Source of the DNA: Nostoc sp. KVJ3
Lineage (GTDB): Bacteria; Cyanobacteriota; Cyanobacteriia; Cyanobacteriales; Nostocaceae
Length of the DNA: 64,000 nt
NCBI RefSeq assembly: GCF_026127265.1
Contig: NZ_WWFG01000001.1
Span: forward strand, 2,519,501 to 2,583,500
Reading direction: 5' to 3'
The notes beneath the pieces are model-generated. The model saw nothing but the letters and a program-made list of their open reading frames with translations. It ran no database searches and was not told the origin of the DNA. The translations under genes were made by a program, and so were the position numbers. Of this stretch, positions 1 through 10,706 are shown one piece after another (the stretch's first letter is position 1; each line of letters begins with the position of its first letter).

Positions 1-491
1 TGATTACTCAATTGCAACAATTTCACCCGTAGCAAAGGTGGATTTGATAAGTCAAAGGGTTGTTGCAATTCTTCTATCGCTAATTGCTGCGCTTTAGTTA
101 ACTGCTTTTTTTCCGTCAATTGTCGCCAGTCTATCAGTTGCATTGTCAACTTAAGATTGTCATGAATCACCTGTATAGGCGAACCATCGATAACTGAAAA
201 ACTGGAACGTAATATTTCATGACGTTGAATAATTGCTGTAATAGCTTCTTCTAAAGCTGCTATTTGAAGACATCCATTAATTTGTAAAAAAAACGGGACA
301 TTGTATACACAATTTCCGTCTTCTAGTTGGTCGATAAACCACAGTCTTTGTTGAGCAAAAGAGAGGGGAAGCGGTTGTTTGCGCGAAACAGGTGTGAGGA
401 GTGGAGATTGCTGTTGTTTTTTCAGTTTTTGTAAGACTAATTCTCGCTTTTCTGGCGAAAGGCTTTCAAGACGTTTTAGGATATCACTCAT
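1..491 (-). CDS. aptC: AptC-like NRPS, N-terminal fragment (condensation domain), cut by window edge
   Basis: The reading frame starts at the ATG complementary to 489-491 and runs off the left edge (163 codons seen). After a short helical leader (LSPEKRELVLQKL) comes the first half of a condensation domain, with the core C1 motif LSFAQQRLWF and the RHEILRSSF motif. The HHxxxDG motif would lie beyond the edge. It is the third synthetase of a minus-strand NRPS operon whose first member has the AptA domain order, so it is most likely the anabaenopeptin AptC, which adds the next residues. Only the C domain can be seen; the name rests on operon position and is an inference. Confidence 0.65.
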   Translation of the reverse strand, partial: MSDILKRLESLSPEKRELVLQKLKKQQQSPLLTPVSRKQPLPLSFAQQRLWFIDQLEDGNCVYNVPFFLQINGCLQIAALEEAITAIIQRHEILRSSFSVIDGSPIQVIHDNLKLTMQLIDWRQLTEKKQLTKAQQLAIEELQQPFDLSNPPLLRVKLLQLSN

Positions 492-633
492 AATATTTAT
501 TGTTAAAAATTATTTAAATCGAACCACAGAGACAGAAGAAGTACAATATTTTATTAATCTCTCGTCAATCTCTATATAAATACTCTGCGTTACTCCGCGT
601 TCCCTCGGCGTTCCTTTGCGTTTAAAAAAATAC
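492..633. repeat. aptB-aptC spacer with a Nostoc-type intergenic repeat
   Basis: This 142-base spacer contains AACCACAGAGACAGA (from about 522) and, facing it, ACTCTGCGTTACTCCGCG and TTCCTTTGCGTTT (580-625). Together they resemble the widespread cyanobacterial repeat family AACCACAGAGACACAGAG in inverted arrangement. Related copies sit at about 35167 and 45288. No gene is seen. Confidence 0.5.
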
Positions 634-3600
634 TCATAAGAGCAATTGCCGCCTCACTTCTACCTCTGATAATTCTTCAACTTCCGCTAAAATCTCTGCC
701 ATAGCATTATCTTCTGCTTGTGCAATTTGTTGATCAATCACTTTTTGAGATAGTTCAGCAATGGTCGGATTTTCAAACAGGTAACGCAAAGGAAAATCTA
801 AAACAAAGGCTTCTCTTAATCGAGAAATTACTTGAGTAGCCAGTAAAGAATGTCCCCCCAACTCAAAGAAGTTATCGTGAATTCCAATTTGTTTTAATCG
901 CAGAACTTCATTCCAAATCGTGGCTAATTCTTGTTCGGTAGGTGTAGAAGGAGCAATAAAATCAACCTCTGGAGTTCTTTGGGAAGTATCTGGGGCGGGT
1001 AAAGCCCGGCGATTAATCTTACCATTAGGTGTTAAAGGTAATGCTTCCAGAAATACAAAAGCGGCGGGAATCATGTAATCGGGCAGCTTTTTTTTAAGGA
1101 AGTTTCGCACAGTGCTAGGTGTTGGTTGATTGTCTTTAGTTACGAGATAAGCCACTAAATACTTGTTCCCAGGTTCATCTTCGCGCAGAATAACTACCGC
1201 TTGCTTTATGTCAGGATGTTGATTTAAAAATGCCTCAATTTCTGCTAGCTCAATGCGAAAACCGCGAATTTTTACTTGTGTATCAATTCGACCCATAAAT
1301 TCCAGATTACCATCAGGGAGACGGCGGACTAAATCTCCGGTTTTGTAAAGTGTATCTCCCTCAATAAAAGGATTAGGAATAAATTTTTCACGGGTTAATG
1401 TTGGTTGATTTAAGTAACCTCTAGCAACACTCGCCCCACCTATATAAAGTTGTCCAGGAACCCCAATGGTCACTCTGTGCAAATCTCCATCTAGTAAATA
1501 AACGTTTCTATCGCCTATGGGTTTTCCGATGGGAATTGAATGGACATTTTGAGCAAGTTGTTTAGGAATCGGGTAACAAGAGGTAAATACTGTACATTCC
1601 GAAGGGCCATAAGCGTGAATAATTTGGGTTTCTGGTAATAATTCTAAGGCGCGGCGAACATGACATACAGAAACGAACTCTCCCCCAAATAGCAGTTGTT
1701 TAATCCCTAATAATCCTTCTGGGATGGTGTCAATCATAAGATTGAAAAGGGCGGTAGTTAGAAACAGGATATTAATCCCCTGTTCTTGGATAATTTTGCT
1801 TAAGTTTTCAGGTGTGGGAATTTTATCTGGGTAAAGCACACAACGCCCACCATAAAGTAATGGCGGCCAAAGTTCTAGAGTGAATGCATCCCAGGAAATT
1901 GATGAATGTTGCAGCCAAATTTGCTCTGCATCAAGGTGAATGTAATCAACCCCAAACATAAAACCAATAATGCTGCGATGGGTGATTTCTGTTCCTTTTG
2001 GTATACCCGTTGAGCCAGAGGTATAAATTATATAAGCTAAGTTTTCTGGATTAACTTGACTTGATAAATTATTTGTTTTGTGTGTATCAATGATTTGCCA
2101 ATCTGTATCCAGATTAACCACAATTTGATTATGGATTGGGAGTCTATGTTGTAAATAATTCTGTGTCAGTAAGATGGTTGTTTGCACATCTTCCACCATA
2201 AACGCCAGTCTTTCTGGGGGATAAGTAGGATCTAGCGGCACATAAGCCCCACCCGCTTTGAGAATAGCCAGTATCCCTACCACCATTTCTAGCGATCGCT
2301 CGACACAAATTCCTACCCGTACTTCTGGTTGAACTCCTAGCGTTTGTAAATAATGGGCTAATTGATTAGCGCGATTATTCAATTCCCGATAAGTTACATA
2401 TTCTTTTTCATATACAACTGCTACTGTATCAGGAGTTTTTTCTACCTGTTCTTCAAATAAAATATGAATACATTTATAATAATTAGAATCTATATATTGA
2501 TGATTTTCTTGCAGCAGCAATTCTTCTTCTTCGGCTGCACTGAGCAAGGATAATTGAGAAATATCTTGTTGTAAATTAGCTGCCATTCCTGCTAGCAATG
2601 TTTGGAAATGTCCAATCATGCGGCTAATTGTCTGTTGCTCAAAGCGATTAGCATCATAAATAATCCTTCCAGACAATTTTGATTGAGGATTAACTACTAC
2701 CGTTAGAGGATAATTTGTGCGTTCAAAACAACGAATATCACTAATTTTTAAAGTTTCTTTGACTTCCTCCTCAGCAGAATCTATCGGATAATTTTCAAAC
2801 ACTAAAATACTTTCAAATAGTGGCGTTCCAGGAGGAATATCACTTATTTGTTGAATTTCTGCCAAAGGGAAATAAGCATATTGTTCCTGTTCAAGTTGTT
2901 GGGTTTGTAAATGTTTCAGCCAAGATAATAATTCTGTTTTTCCATCGACATCTAACCGGATGGGGAGAGTGTTGATAAATAGCCCAACCATCGATTCTAC
3001 ATTCTCAAAAGTTGGTGGACGACCAGATACAGTTGCACCAAAGACCACATCACTTTCTCCACTGTAGCGGGAAAGTAGTAACGCATAAGCTCCTTGCACC
3101 AAATTATTCAAAGTTAAATGGTGCTGTCGTGCGGCATATTGCAATTTTTCAGTTACCGTTTGAGATAATTGGAAAGGTTGCTCATTGTATATTTCTTCCT
3201 TGCTGTTCCCTATTCCCTGTTCCCTATTCCCGATTAAAGAGATCGGAGCTTCAAACCCTTGGAGAGTTTGTCGCCAAAAGTTTTTTGCTTGAGCAATATC
3301 CTGTTGTTGTAACCAATGAATATAATCTCGATAAGGGCGAGAGGGTTTCAGGCGTAAATATTCGCTTCGATAATCAGCCTCATAAAAAGTTAAAACTTCT
3401 TTCAAGATAATCTGCATCGACCAGCCATCAAAAAGGATATGATGATGACTCCATATAAATTGATAAGTCTGCTTTCCTAGATAAATTAGAGTGAAGCGCA
3501 TTAAGGGAGTTTCGGCAAGATCCAATCCTTTTTGGCGATCGCATTTCAAAAAATCCGCTATATGCTGTTGTTGTTCATCAGGCGTTAAATTCTGCCAATC

Positions 3601-3864
3601 TAATTCTTTCCAGGATAGATTGACTTCCTTACTAACCATTTGCAAGGGCTTTTCTATCTCTTCCCAATAAAAAGAACTGCGTAAAACTGGATGTCTTGCC
3701 ACAACCTGCTCCCAAGCTTGCTGGAAGGCAAGAAAATTTAATTCTCCAGAGAGAGTACAAAGGAACTGCTCAAAATAAACTTCCGATTCTGGCGCATAAA
3801 GGGTATGAAACAGCATCCCTTGCTGCATAGGCGAAAGTTCATAAAGATCCTCAATATTTTCCAT
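634..3864 (-). CDS. aptB: AptB-like NRPS, C-A-PCP single module
   Basis: The protein has 1076 residues. A condensation domain (about 1-440; SHHHILFDGWS near residue 143, HHxxxDG intact) is followed by an adenylation domain (about 480-960; TSGSTG near 616) and a carrier protein (GGHSLL, Ser near 1003). A charged Glu-rich tail may be a docking segment. The A-pocket residues I read by eye (235-331 in GrsA numbering) are D-A-L-F-L-G-A-V-F, a pattern typical of aliphatic substrates (Val/Ile/Leu). In anabaenopeptin assembly AptB adds a Val or Ile inside the ring, which fits. It lies 192 bases after aptA on the same strand. A linker in the C domain has grown by a heptanucleotide repeat at 3204-3231. 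Confidence 0.75.
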   Translation of the reverse strand: MENIEDLYELSPMQQGMLFHTLYAPESEVYFEQFLCTLSGELNFLAFQQAWEQVVARHPVLRSSFYWEEIEKPLQMVSKEVNLSWKELDWQNLTPDEQQQHIADFLKCDRQKGLDLAETPLMRFTLIYLGKQTYQFIWSHHHILFDGWSMQIILKEVLTFYEADYRSEYLRLKPSRPYRDYIHWLQQQDIAQAKNFWRQTLQGFEAPISLIGNREQGIGNSKEEIYNEQPFQLSQTVTEKLQYAARQHHLTLNNLVQGAYALLLSRYSGESDVVFGATVSGRPPTFENVESMVGLFINTLPIRLDVDGKTELLSWLKHLQTQQLEQEQYAYFPLAEIQQISDIPPGTPLFESILVFENYPIDSAEEEVKETLKISDIRCFERTNYPLTVVVNPQSKLSGRIIYDANRFEQQTISRMIGHFQTLLAGMAANLQQDISQLSLLSAAEEEELLLQENHQYIDSNYYKCIHILFEEQVEKTPDTVAVVYEKEYVTYRELNNRANQLAHYLQTLGVQPEVRVGICVERSLEMVVGILAILKAGGAYVPLDPTYPPERLAFMVEDVQTTILLTQNYLQHRLPIHNQIVVNLDTDWQIIDTHKTNNLSSQVNPENLAYIIYTSGSTGIPKGTEITHRSIIGFMFGVDYIHLDAEQIWLQHSSISWDAFTLELWPPLLYGGRCVLYPDKIPTPENLSKIIQEQGINILFLTTALFNLMIDTIPEGLLGIKQLLFGGEFVSVCHVRRALELLPETQIIHAYGPSECTVFTSCYPIPKQLAQNVHSIPIGKPIGDRNVYLLDGDLHRVTIGVPGQLYIGGASVARGYLNQPTLTREKFIPNPFIEGDTLYKTGDLVRRLPDGNLEFMGRIDTQVKIRGFRIELAEIEAFLNQHPDIKQAVVILREDEPGNKYLVAYLVTKDNQPTPSTVRNFLKKKLPDYMIPAAFVFLEALPLTPNGKINRRALPAPDTSQRTPEVDFIAPSTPTEQELATIWNEVLRLKQIGIHDNFFELGGHSLLATQVISRLREAFVLDFPLRYLFENPTIAELSQKVIDQQIAQAEDNAMAEILAEVEELSEVEVRRQLLL
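3204..3231. repeat. Intragenic heptanucleotide repeat in aptB
   Basis: Two perfect tandem copies of TGTTCCCTATTCCC (each made of two related 7-mers) lie inside the C-domain coding sequence of aptB. They encode a Gly/Asn/Arg/Gln-rich loop between the two halves of the C domain. This is the style of the short tandemly repeated repetitive sequences of heterocystous cyanobacteria. Confidence 0.8.
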
Positions 3865-4056
3865 TAAACTACCTCTGAATGCTGAATATTAACATAGGAA
3901 TCATATTTGATTTTTGAACAAAATTAGGTATTTTAGGGTGTGTTAGAATTTAATTCGGTTAAGGCAAGAGACGCGATAAATCGCCGTCTCTACAAAGGAT
4001 CGATTATATACAAAATTTACATGAGTAATAAACCAAAAACTAAACCCTCATGAATA
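3865..4056. other. aptA-aptB intergenic spacer with a small hairpin
   Basis: No gene is seen. Positions 3968-3990 form an imperfect hairpin (GAGACGCGA facing TCGCCGTCTC), a common short repeat of Nostoc genomes. It could act on the mRNA between aptA and aptB as a stability element or weak attenuator, but no U-run follows in the direction of transcription. Confidence 0.35.
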
Positions 4057-7000
4057 CTAATGAATTTTACTTTTATTGACTTTCGCTAAGAATTTATCAA
4101 GCTGTTTTTGATTAAGTTTAGCAGCCGAAAAATCAGAAGGCGTATAACCTTGTGACTCTTTTAACTGACAGTGAACAATCAAATTTTTTAACGCTTCAAT
4201 AAACCCAAAAGCCAAGCGTTCAATTGTGGCTTTTTGATGAACTTTGTCGCTATAATTCCAAGTCATCTCTAACTTTCCAGCGCGAATAAATCCGCTTATT
4301 CCTAACAGGTGGCTGCGCTTACCAGCTTCACTTTGTCGCGCTTTCATTTCTTTAACCAAACCCAAAACTTCAGATGCCTTAAGCACCCGATCAAACTGAC
4401 CAAGGTAATTAAAACTCACTTCTGCTTGAGGTAGCGCTTGTAGTTTCACATCATCCCGCCGTAAATAACGCAACACCCCATAACCAATACCTCGGTTGGG
4501 GATGCGCCGCAATTGTTCTTTAACTAACTTTAAAGTCTCTTCGGGATGGTCAATTTCTTCTAACTGTAACCGAACCGGGAATAAGGTGGTAAACCAGCCA
4601 ATGGTACGCGACAAATCCACATCCTCAAATAAGTCTTCTCTGCCATGACCTTCTAAGTCAACCAGCAGCGAATTTTCTCCCGTCCATTGGGCAAAGCTTT
4701 GCACTAAGGCTGTCAGCAACACATCATTAATTTGAGTGTTGTAGGCTCCAGGGACATCCTGCAAAAGGGCGCGGGTTTGTTCTTCAGTTAAAGAAAGGGA
4801 TACAGAAGCAGTTGAAGCGATAGTATTTTCGTCAGATAAAGGCTTGTCTATTGGCAGTGGAGTAACTTGAAAACTAGACTCACCCAGCCAGTAATTTAAC
4901 TCTGTGGTAATTGCATCTGATTGAGCATATTTTAGCAAGCGATCGCTCCAATATTGAAACGAAGTTGTCTTAGGCGGTAATTGAATCGGTTCACCACGGC
5001 TGATTTGCTGGTATGCAGTAGCCAAATCTTCTAACAAAATCCGCCATGAGATGCCATCTACTGCTAAATGATGGATGATAAATAGTAAGCAACTAGGTTG
5101 ATTGTTGCCTAATTGAAATAATTCTACTCGTGCGATCGCTCCAGTAGACAAATTCAGACTAGCCTGAAGTTCACTATCTGCGGCTTTGATTGCTATTTGC
5201 TGTTCTGCTGACGAAAGTTGAGACAAATCGATAACGCTAAACGGCACAGATTTATCAACAGCGACGTTAAACTGCTGCCAGTTTTCCCCTTCTTGCACAA
5301 ACCGTAGACGCAAAGCATCATGATGCAGTAATAATTGTTGCACAACTTGCTGTAATAGCTCTGGTTGCAAATCTGGCGGCACTTCCAGCAATATTGACTG
5401 GTTAAAATAATCAGGTTCCGGCGATTTCTGCTCGAAAAACCAGTGCTGGATGGGTGTCAGCGCCACCTTGCCAGTTACTAACCCTTGTTCGGCTGTAACT
5501 TGGCAAGTCATACCTGCCACAGCAGCTAACTCAGCAATCGTTTGGTATTGAAATAGCTGTTTGGGAAAAATTTGGATACCCGCTTGCTTGGCACGAGAAA
5601 TTATCTGAATGCTGAGAATCGAATCTCCGCCCAATTCAAAGAAGTTATCGTGGATGCCAACTTGCTCTAATCGCAAGATTTCCGACCAAATCGCCGCTAA
5701 TCTTTCTTCTGTGGCTGTCTGGGGAGCAACAAATTTATCTTCTGCACACCGGGAAAGGTCGGGCGCTGGGAGGGCGCGGTAGTCTACCTTGTGGTTGGGT
5801 GTCATCGGCAGCGCATCTAGCAGTACGAAAGCCGAAGGAACCATATAATTAGGCAGTTTCAGCTTGAGGAAATGACGCAGTTCATCGGCGTTTGGTTGCG
5901 GTTGGTGGGGTATAACATAAGCTATAAGGCGCTTTTGTCCAGGGATGTCTTCACGGGCAATAACGACAGCCTGAAACACCTGTGGATGTTGACGTAACAC
6001 CGTCTCAATTTCTCCTAACTCAATACGGAAGCCGCGAATTTTCACTTGGTCGTCAACTCGACCGAGATATTCTAGGTTGCCATTTGCACGAAATCGTGCT
6101 ACGTCACCAGTTTTGTAAAGGCGAGCCAATTTTGGATTTTGGATTTTGGATTTATTTTCTGATTCAATAGTTTGAGAAGATTCTAAATTCTCACTCTTAT
6201 TCCCGAATCCAAAATCGCTAAAGGGATTGGAGATGAATTTTTCCTCGGTTAACTCTGGGCGTTGCCAATATCCTCTAGCTAATCCAGCCCCGCCAATATG
6301 CAATTCTCCAGGAACTCCTATAGGAACAGGTTGCAGATATTTATCCAGAACATAAGCCTGAGTATTACTGATGGGTTGCCCGATCGCAACCCAAGAATTA
6401 TCTGCCGAACTTAAGCGGTGTAAAGTGGTTATAACCGTTGCTTCCGTTGGCCCGTAACTATTAAATAATTGCGGTGGCTGGAGAAAATGAGCAATACTAC
6501 AGTGCCAATGCTTCACTTTTTCCAATTGAACTTCTTCACCCCCAACAATCACAACCCTGAGACTTTCAGGAATTCGGGAGTCTTCAGGGGTAAGTTCCGC
6601 GACCAATTGATGCCAGTACGCTGTAGGGAGATCCAAAACTGTCAATTGCCATTGTTGACAACACCGCCAAAATTCATCGCTGGAGTGCAACATCTCTTCG
6701 GTACGTAGTACTAATGTTGCACCAACTAAAAGAGAAGGTAAGATTTCTTCAATAGATGTATCAAAGCAGATTGACGCAAATTGCAGAATCTTATCGTCTG
6801 CACTAATTCCATATTCATGAGTTGCGGTGATGACAAAATTTATTAGCGATCGCTGTTCAATCATCACACCCTTGGGTTTTCCCGTAGAACCAGAGGTATA
6901 AATAATATAGGCAAGGTTGTCAAGTTGAACGTTATTAATTGGGTTGGCTGTATTTTGTTGAGCAATTATTGCCCAGTCTCTATCTAAACAGATCCTTTTT

Positions 7001-10000
7001 CCAGGATAATCTGGTAATTTCTCACAAAATCTTTCTTGAGTCAGCAAAATACCCAATTGCGTATCTTCTAAAATGTCAGCTAGTCGCTCTTTTGGATAAG
7101 CCGGGTCAAGGGGAACATAAGCACCACCAGCTTTGAGAATAGCAAGTAAGCCGACAATCATCTCTAGGGAACGGTCAACGCAGATACCAACTAGCATTTC
7201 TGGTTTGACTCCTAAATTTTGCAGATAGTGGGCTAATTGATTGGTGCGATCGCTCAATTCGCGGTAAGTTAACTTTTGAGCTTCTTGCTCAATAGCTACA
7301 GCATCGGGCGATCGCTCCACCTGAGACTCAAATAGCTTATGAATACAGTCTATCTGTGTATATTCTCTAGGAGTATGATTCCACTCCAGCAGTAAATTTT
7401 GTTGAGATTCTGTCAACAGAGGTATTTTACCAATCTGTTGCTCTGGATTGCCCACAATATTTTGTAGCAACTTTTGATACTGCTCTAACATTTGTTGGAT
7501 TGTAGCAGCATCGAAAAGATCGCTATTGTATTCTAAAACTAGGGTGATTCCTTTTGCTCCGGTTTTAGCACCGTTCTGCACGCTTTGCTCAAAACGCGGT
7601 ATGACTAAGAAATCTAGATCAAACTTTGCAGATTTATTACTAAGGGGTTCGTGCAAGCTGATGTCCAAGCCTGGGAGATTCAAATCAGGCATAGCAGAAT
7701 CATGGAAGCTGAACATCACTTGAAACAGAGGATTGTGGCTCAGGTTGCGTATGGGCTTGAGAATTTCTACCACTTTATCGAAGGGTAGGTCTTCGTTAGC
7801 GTAAGCTTCTAGCGTCACTTGGCGCACACGGTCAAGTAATTCTCTAAATGTGGGATTACCTGACAAATCGGTACGTAAAACCAAGTTATTGACAATCATG
7901 CCAATTAACTTTTCTATCTCGTGCATCCGTCGATTGGCAACAGCAGTCCCAATGCTAATATCTTCTTGCCCAGTGTATCTGTGCAACATCACCAGGAAAG
8001 CTCCCAGCATCGTCATAAATAAGGTTGCACCTTCTTGACGACTGAGAATTCTCAGGGATTCACACAAATCGTTGGGAAGTTCCATTCTGATTTGATCGCC
8101 ATTGTAAGTTTGTTCTGTCGGTCGGGGGCGATCTAGTGGTAATTCCAACAGGGGGGAACTACCTGATAACTTTTGTTGCCAATAGGTTAATTGCACTTGG
8201 GCTTGGGTGCTATTCACCCATTCACGCTGCCAATGGGCAAAGTCTGCAAACTGCAAGCATGGTTCAGTCAGTGGGGAGGGTTTACCCGCACAGAAGGCTG
8301 GATAAAGTTTCATTAACTCACCCAGAAAGACGTTGAACGACCAACCATCATGAACCATGTGATGCTCAATATGGATCAATATATGTTCTTGGTCATTCAA
8401 CTTCAATAAAACCCACCTCACTAGGGGTAGTTGATTGATGTCAAAGGGCTGCTGTATTTCAGCGTCACATAGCTTTTCAGCCTCGGCTTCTTGCTCCGAT
8501 TCCGAGAATGCCAGGAGATCAATTACTTTGAAACTAATTGGTTGGTGTGGGTTAATCACCTGAAATAACTTACCATTTACCGCCGGATAAGTCGTGCGAA
8601 AGATTTCATGACGCTGCACAATCTCATCAAGACACTGTTGTAAGACTGTGACATCAAGCTGACCGCGAAATCGGATCTTTACCTGGAATTGGTAGGCACT
8701 ATTTTCCGGCGCTAATTGCTGGATGAAGTACACTCGCTCTTGAGCAAAGGATACTGGCAAGAGTCCTACATGGGGAATTCGTTCTATGGCAAGACGTTGA
8801 CAGTGTTGTTCTTTGTTAGCTTGGGTGATAAGTTCAGCTAAATTCCCGATAGTGGGGTTTTCAAAGATTTGCCCAAAGGATAACTCGACCGAAAAAACTT
8901 CGCGCACGCGAGAAAGCATCTGAGTTGCAATTAGGGAATGACCACCCAGATAGAAAAAATTATCATTGACTCCAATTAGATGGAGCCTTAGTAACTGGCC
9001 CCAAATCAGAGCTAACTTTTCCTCAATTGGGTTACGAGGTGCAACAAAGCTTTCTTCGAGATTGGGACGGGTGCGATCGCCAGCTGGAAGATTCCGACGA
9101 TCGACTTTACCATTAGGGGTGAGGGGCAAGGAGTCTAAGATTACAAAAACTGCTGGCATCATATAATTAGGCAGTTTTTCTTGCAGAAACCGTTTGAGGA
9201 TAGTAACACTCAGATCGAGTTTTTGCTTAGGGACAATATAGGCAACAAGGTGTTTATCACCAGGGATGTCTTCACGGACAATTACCACTACCTGCTGTAC
9301 ATCCGAATGTTGATTCAAAACCGCCTCAATTTCTCCCAGTTCAATGCGGAAGCCGCGAATCTTCACCTGATTATCGACTCGCCCCAAGTACTCTATATTC
9401 CCATCTGCTAAGAAGCGGGCTAAATCGCCAGTTCTGTATAATTTACTGCTTCCTACCTCCTCAAACGGATTGGGAATAAATTTTTCTTTAGTTAATTCTG
9501 GGCGGTTAAGATAGCCTCGCGCCAAACCGTCGCCACCAATATACAATTCACCGGGAGTCCCAATAGGAACTGGTTGAAGCTTGGAGTCTAGTATATAGAT
9601 TTGTGTATTGGAAATTGGGCGACCAATGGGCACATTTGTCGCCCCTTCGGGTATATTCTGCACTAAATACCAACAAGCAAATGTTGTACTCTCGGTTGGG
9701 CCATAAGCATTCAGTAATCGCTGTGGCGGCCCATTTCTCAGAACTGCTTTAACAGATTTGAGATCGAGAACATCACCTCCAATTAGTAAGTGATGCAGGT
9801 CTTTAAATGCTTCTGGAACAACGCTAGCTAACTGATTAAATAAAGCTGGGGTCAAAAATAATACACTAATTTTTTGTTCGCGGATGTACACTGCAAAGTT
9901 CTGCGGTGAAAGCACAACATCTTGAGGAATTACCACCAGCCTCGCCCCGTGCAGGAGAGATCCCCAAATTTCAAATGTGGCTGCGTCAAATGAGGTATTT

Positions 10001-10692
10001 GAGGCTTGGGCGATACAATACCAACTCTGTAACTGTACGTAGTTGGTGTTGTATACTAGCCGATTGATAGCCCGATGCGGCACAGCTACTCCCTTTGGTG
10101 TTCCTGTAGAACCGGAGGTGTAGATGACATAAGCCAGGTTTTCAGCTGTGGTATCGCTAGTGGGATTCTCTTGACTTTGGCGATTAATTAATTCCCAGTC
10201 ACTATCGAGACAAACCAACTTCGCCCCGCTTTCAGTAAACCCTTCCGCAAATTTTTCCTGGGTTAATAACACCTGCACTTGTGAATCTGAGAGTATGAGC
10301 GATAGCCGCTCTTGAGGATAGGTTGGATCTAGGGGTACATAAGCTCCACCCGCTTTGAGAATTGCTAATAGCCCTGCGATCGTCAAAAGCGAACGCTCAA
10401 CACAAATCCCTACCAACACCTCTGACTCTACACCCAAATCTTGCAAATAATGTGCTATTTTATTAGCTCGGTAATTCAACTCTTGGTAAGTAAGTGTTTC
10501 TTCTTTGAAGACAACAGCAATATTGTCTGGAGTTTTTTCTACCTGTGCTGCAAATAATTCATGTATGCACAGATGTTTAGGATAATCTGTCTTTGTATCA
10601 TTCCATTCAACTAATATTTTATGTTGTTCCTGCTTAGTTAAAGCAGAATAATTATTAATAGAGTGAGTCGAGTTAATTATAATTTCTCTCAT
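4057..10692 (-). CDS. aptA: AptA-like NRPS, A-PCP-C-A-PCP-E
   Basis: The protein has 2211 residues. The order is A1 (about 15-545), PCP1 (GGHSLI, Ser near 584), C (EHHMVHDGWS near 777), A2 (TSGSTG near 1267), PCP2 (GGDSIL, Ser near 1689) and a terminal epimerisation domain (IHHLAVDGISWR near 1875). A start directly with A, two modules and a final E domain is the hallmark of anabaenopeptin AptA, where the first residue becomes the exocyclic ureido-linked unit and the second is D-Lys. A1 pocket by eye is D-A-F-F-L-G-A-T-F (aliphatic, Ile-like). A2 is D-T-E-D-I-G-S-V-I; its acidic 239 and 278 positions fit a cationic side chain such as Lys. The A2 loop before RLYKTGD is enlarged by a repeat at 6130-6150. 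The ATG at 10692 gives a complete A domain. Confidence 0.8.
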   Translation of the reverse strand: MREIIINSTHSINNYSALTKQEQHKILVEWNDTKTDYPKHLCIHELFAAQVEKTPDNIAVVFKEETLTYQELNYRANKIAHYLQDLGVESEVLVGICVERSLLTIAGLLAILKAGGAYVPLDPTYPQERLSLILSDSQVQVLLTQEKFAEGFTESGAKLVCLDSDWELINRQSQENPTSDTTAENLAYVIYTSGSTGTPKGVAVPHRAINRLVYNTNYVQLQSWYCIAQASNTSFDAATFEIWGSLLHGARLVVIPQDVVLSPQNFAVYIREQKISVLFLTPALFNQLASVVPEAFKDLHHLLIGGDVLDLKSVKAVLRNGPPQRLLNAYGPTESTTFACWYLVQNIPEGATNVPIGRPISNTQIYILDSKLQPVPIGTPGELYIGGDGLARGYLNRPELTKEKFIPNPFEEVGSSKLYRTGDLARFLADGNIEYLGRVDNQVKIRGFRIELGEIEAVLNQHSDVQQVVVIVREDIPGDKHLVAYIVPKQKLDLSVTILKRFLQEKLPNYMMPAVFVILDSLPLTPNGKVDRRNLPAGDRTRPNLEESFVAPRNPIEEKLALIWGQLLRLHLIGVNDNFFYLGGHSLIATQMLSRVREVFSVELSFGQIFENPTIGNLAELITQANKEQHCQRLAIERIPHVGLLPVSFAQERVYFIQQLAPENSAYQFQVKIRFRGQLDVTVLQQCLDEIVQRHEIFRTTYPAVNGKLFQVINPHQPISFKVIDLLAFSESEQEAEAEKLCDAEIQQPFDINQLPLVRWVLLKLNDQEHILIHIEHHMVHDGWSFNVFLGELMKLYPAFCAGKPSPLTEPCLQFADFAHWQREWVNSTQAQVQLTYWQQKLSGSSPLLELPLDRPRPTEQTYNGDQIRMELPNDLCESLRILSRQEGATLFMTMLGAFLVMLHRYTGQEDISIGTAVANRRMHEIEKLIGMIVNNLVLRTDLSGNPTFRELLDRVRQVTLEAYANEDLPFDKVVEILKPIRNLSHNPLFQVMFSFHDSAMPDLNLPGLDISLHEPLSNKSAKFDLDFLVIPRFEQSVQNGAKTGAKGITLVLEYNSDLFDAATIQQMLEQYQKLLQNIVGNPEQQIGKIPLLTESQQNLLLEWNHTPREYTQIDCIHKLFESQVERSPDAVAIEQEAQKLTYRELSDRTNQLAHYLQNLGVKPEMLVGICVDRSLEMIVGLLAILKAGGAYVPLDPAYPKERLADILEDTQLGILLTQERFCEKLPDYPGKRICLDRDWAIIAQQNTANPINNVQLDNLAYIIYTSGSTGKPKGVMIEQRSLINFVITATHEYGISADDKILQFASICFDTSIEEILPSLLVGATLVLRTEEMLHSSDEFWRCCQQWQLTVLDLPTAYWHQLVAELTPEDSRIPESLRVVIVGGEEVQLEKVKHWHCSIAHFLQPPQLFNSYGPTEATVITTLHRLSSADNSWVAIGQPISNTQAYVLDKYLQPVPIGVPGELHIGGAGLARGYWQRPELTEEKFISNPFSDFGFGNKSENLESSQTIESENKSKIQNPKLARLYKTGDVARFRANGNLEYLGRVDDQVKIRGFRIELGEIETVLRQHPQVFQAVVIAREDIPGQKRLIAYVIPHQPQPNADELRHFLKLKLPNYMVPSAFVLLDALPMTPNHKVDYRALPAPDLSRCAEDKFVAPQTATEERLAAIWSEILRLEQVGIHDNFFELGGDSILSIQIISRAKQAGIQIFPKQLFQYQTIAELAAVAGMTCQVTAEQGLVTGKVALTPIQHWFFEQKSPEPDYFNQSILLEVPPDLQPELLQQVVQQLLLHHDALRLRFVQEGENWQQFNVAVDKSVPFSVIDLSQLSSAEQQIAIKAADSELQASLNLSTGAIARVELFQLGNNQPSCLLFIIHHLAVDGISWRILLEDLATAYQQISRGEPIQLPPKTTSFQYWSDRLLKYAQSDAITTELNYWLGESSFQVTPLPIDKPLSDENTIASTASVSLSLTEEQTRALLQDVPGAYNTQINDVLLTALVQSFAQWTGENSLLVDLEGHGREDLFEDVDLSRTIGWFTTLFPVRLQLEEIDHPEETLKLVKEQLRRIPNRGIGYGVLRYLRRDDVKLQALPQAEVSFNYLGQFDRVLKASEVLGLVKEMKARQSEAGKRSHLLGISGFIRAGKLEMTWNYSDKVHQKATIERLAFGFIEALKNLIVHCQLKESQGYTPSDFSAAKLNQKQLDKFLAKVNKSKIH
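6130..6150. repeat. Intragenic TTTTGGA x3 tandem repeat in aptA
   Basis: There are three perfect tandem copies of the heptamer TTTTGGA within the second A domain, and an inverted partner (TCCAAAAT) near 6208. Together they account for a roughly 25-residue expansion (Ser/Asn/Lys/Glu-rich) of the loop just before the A7 motif RLYKTGD, a loop that is short in the other A domains of this window. Confidence 0.75.
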
Positions 10693-10706
10693 AAATTTAA
10701 ATATAA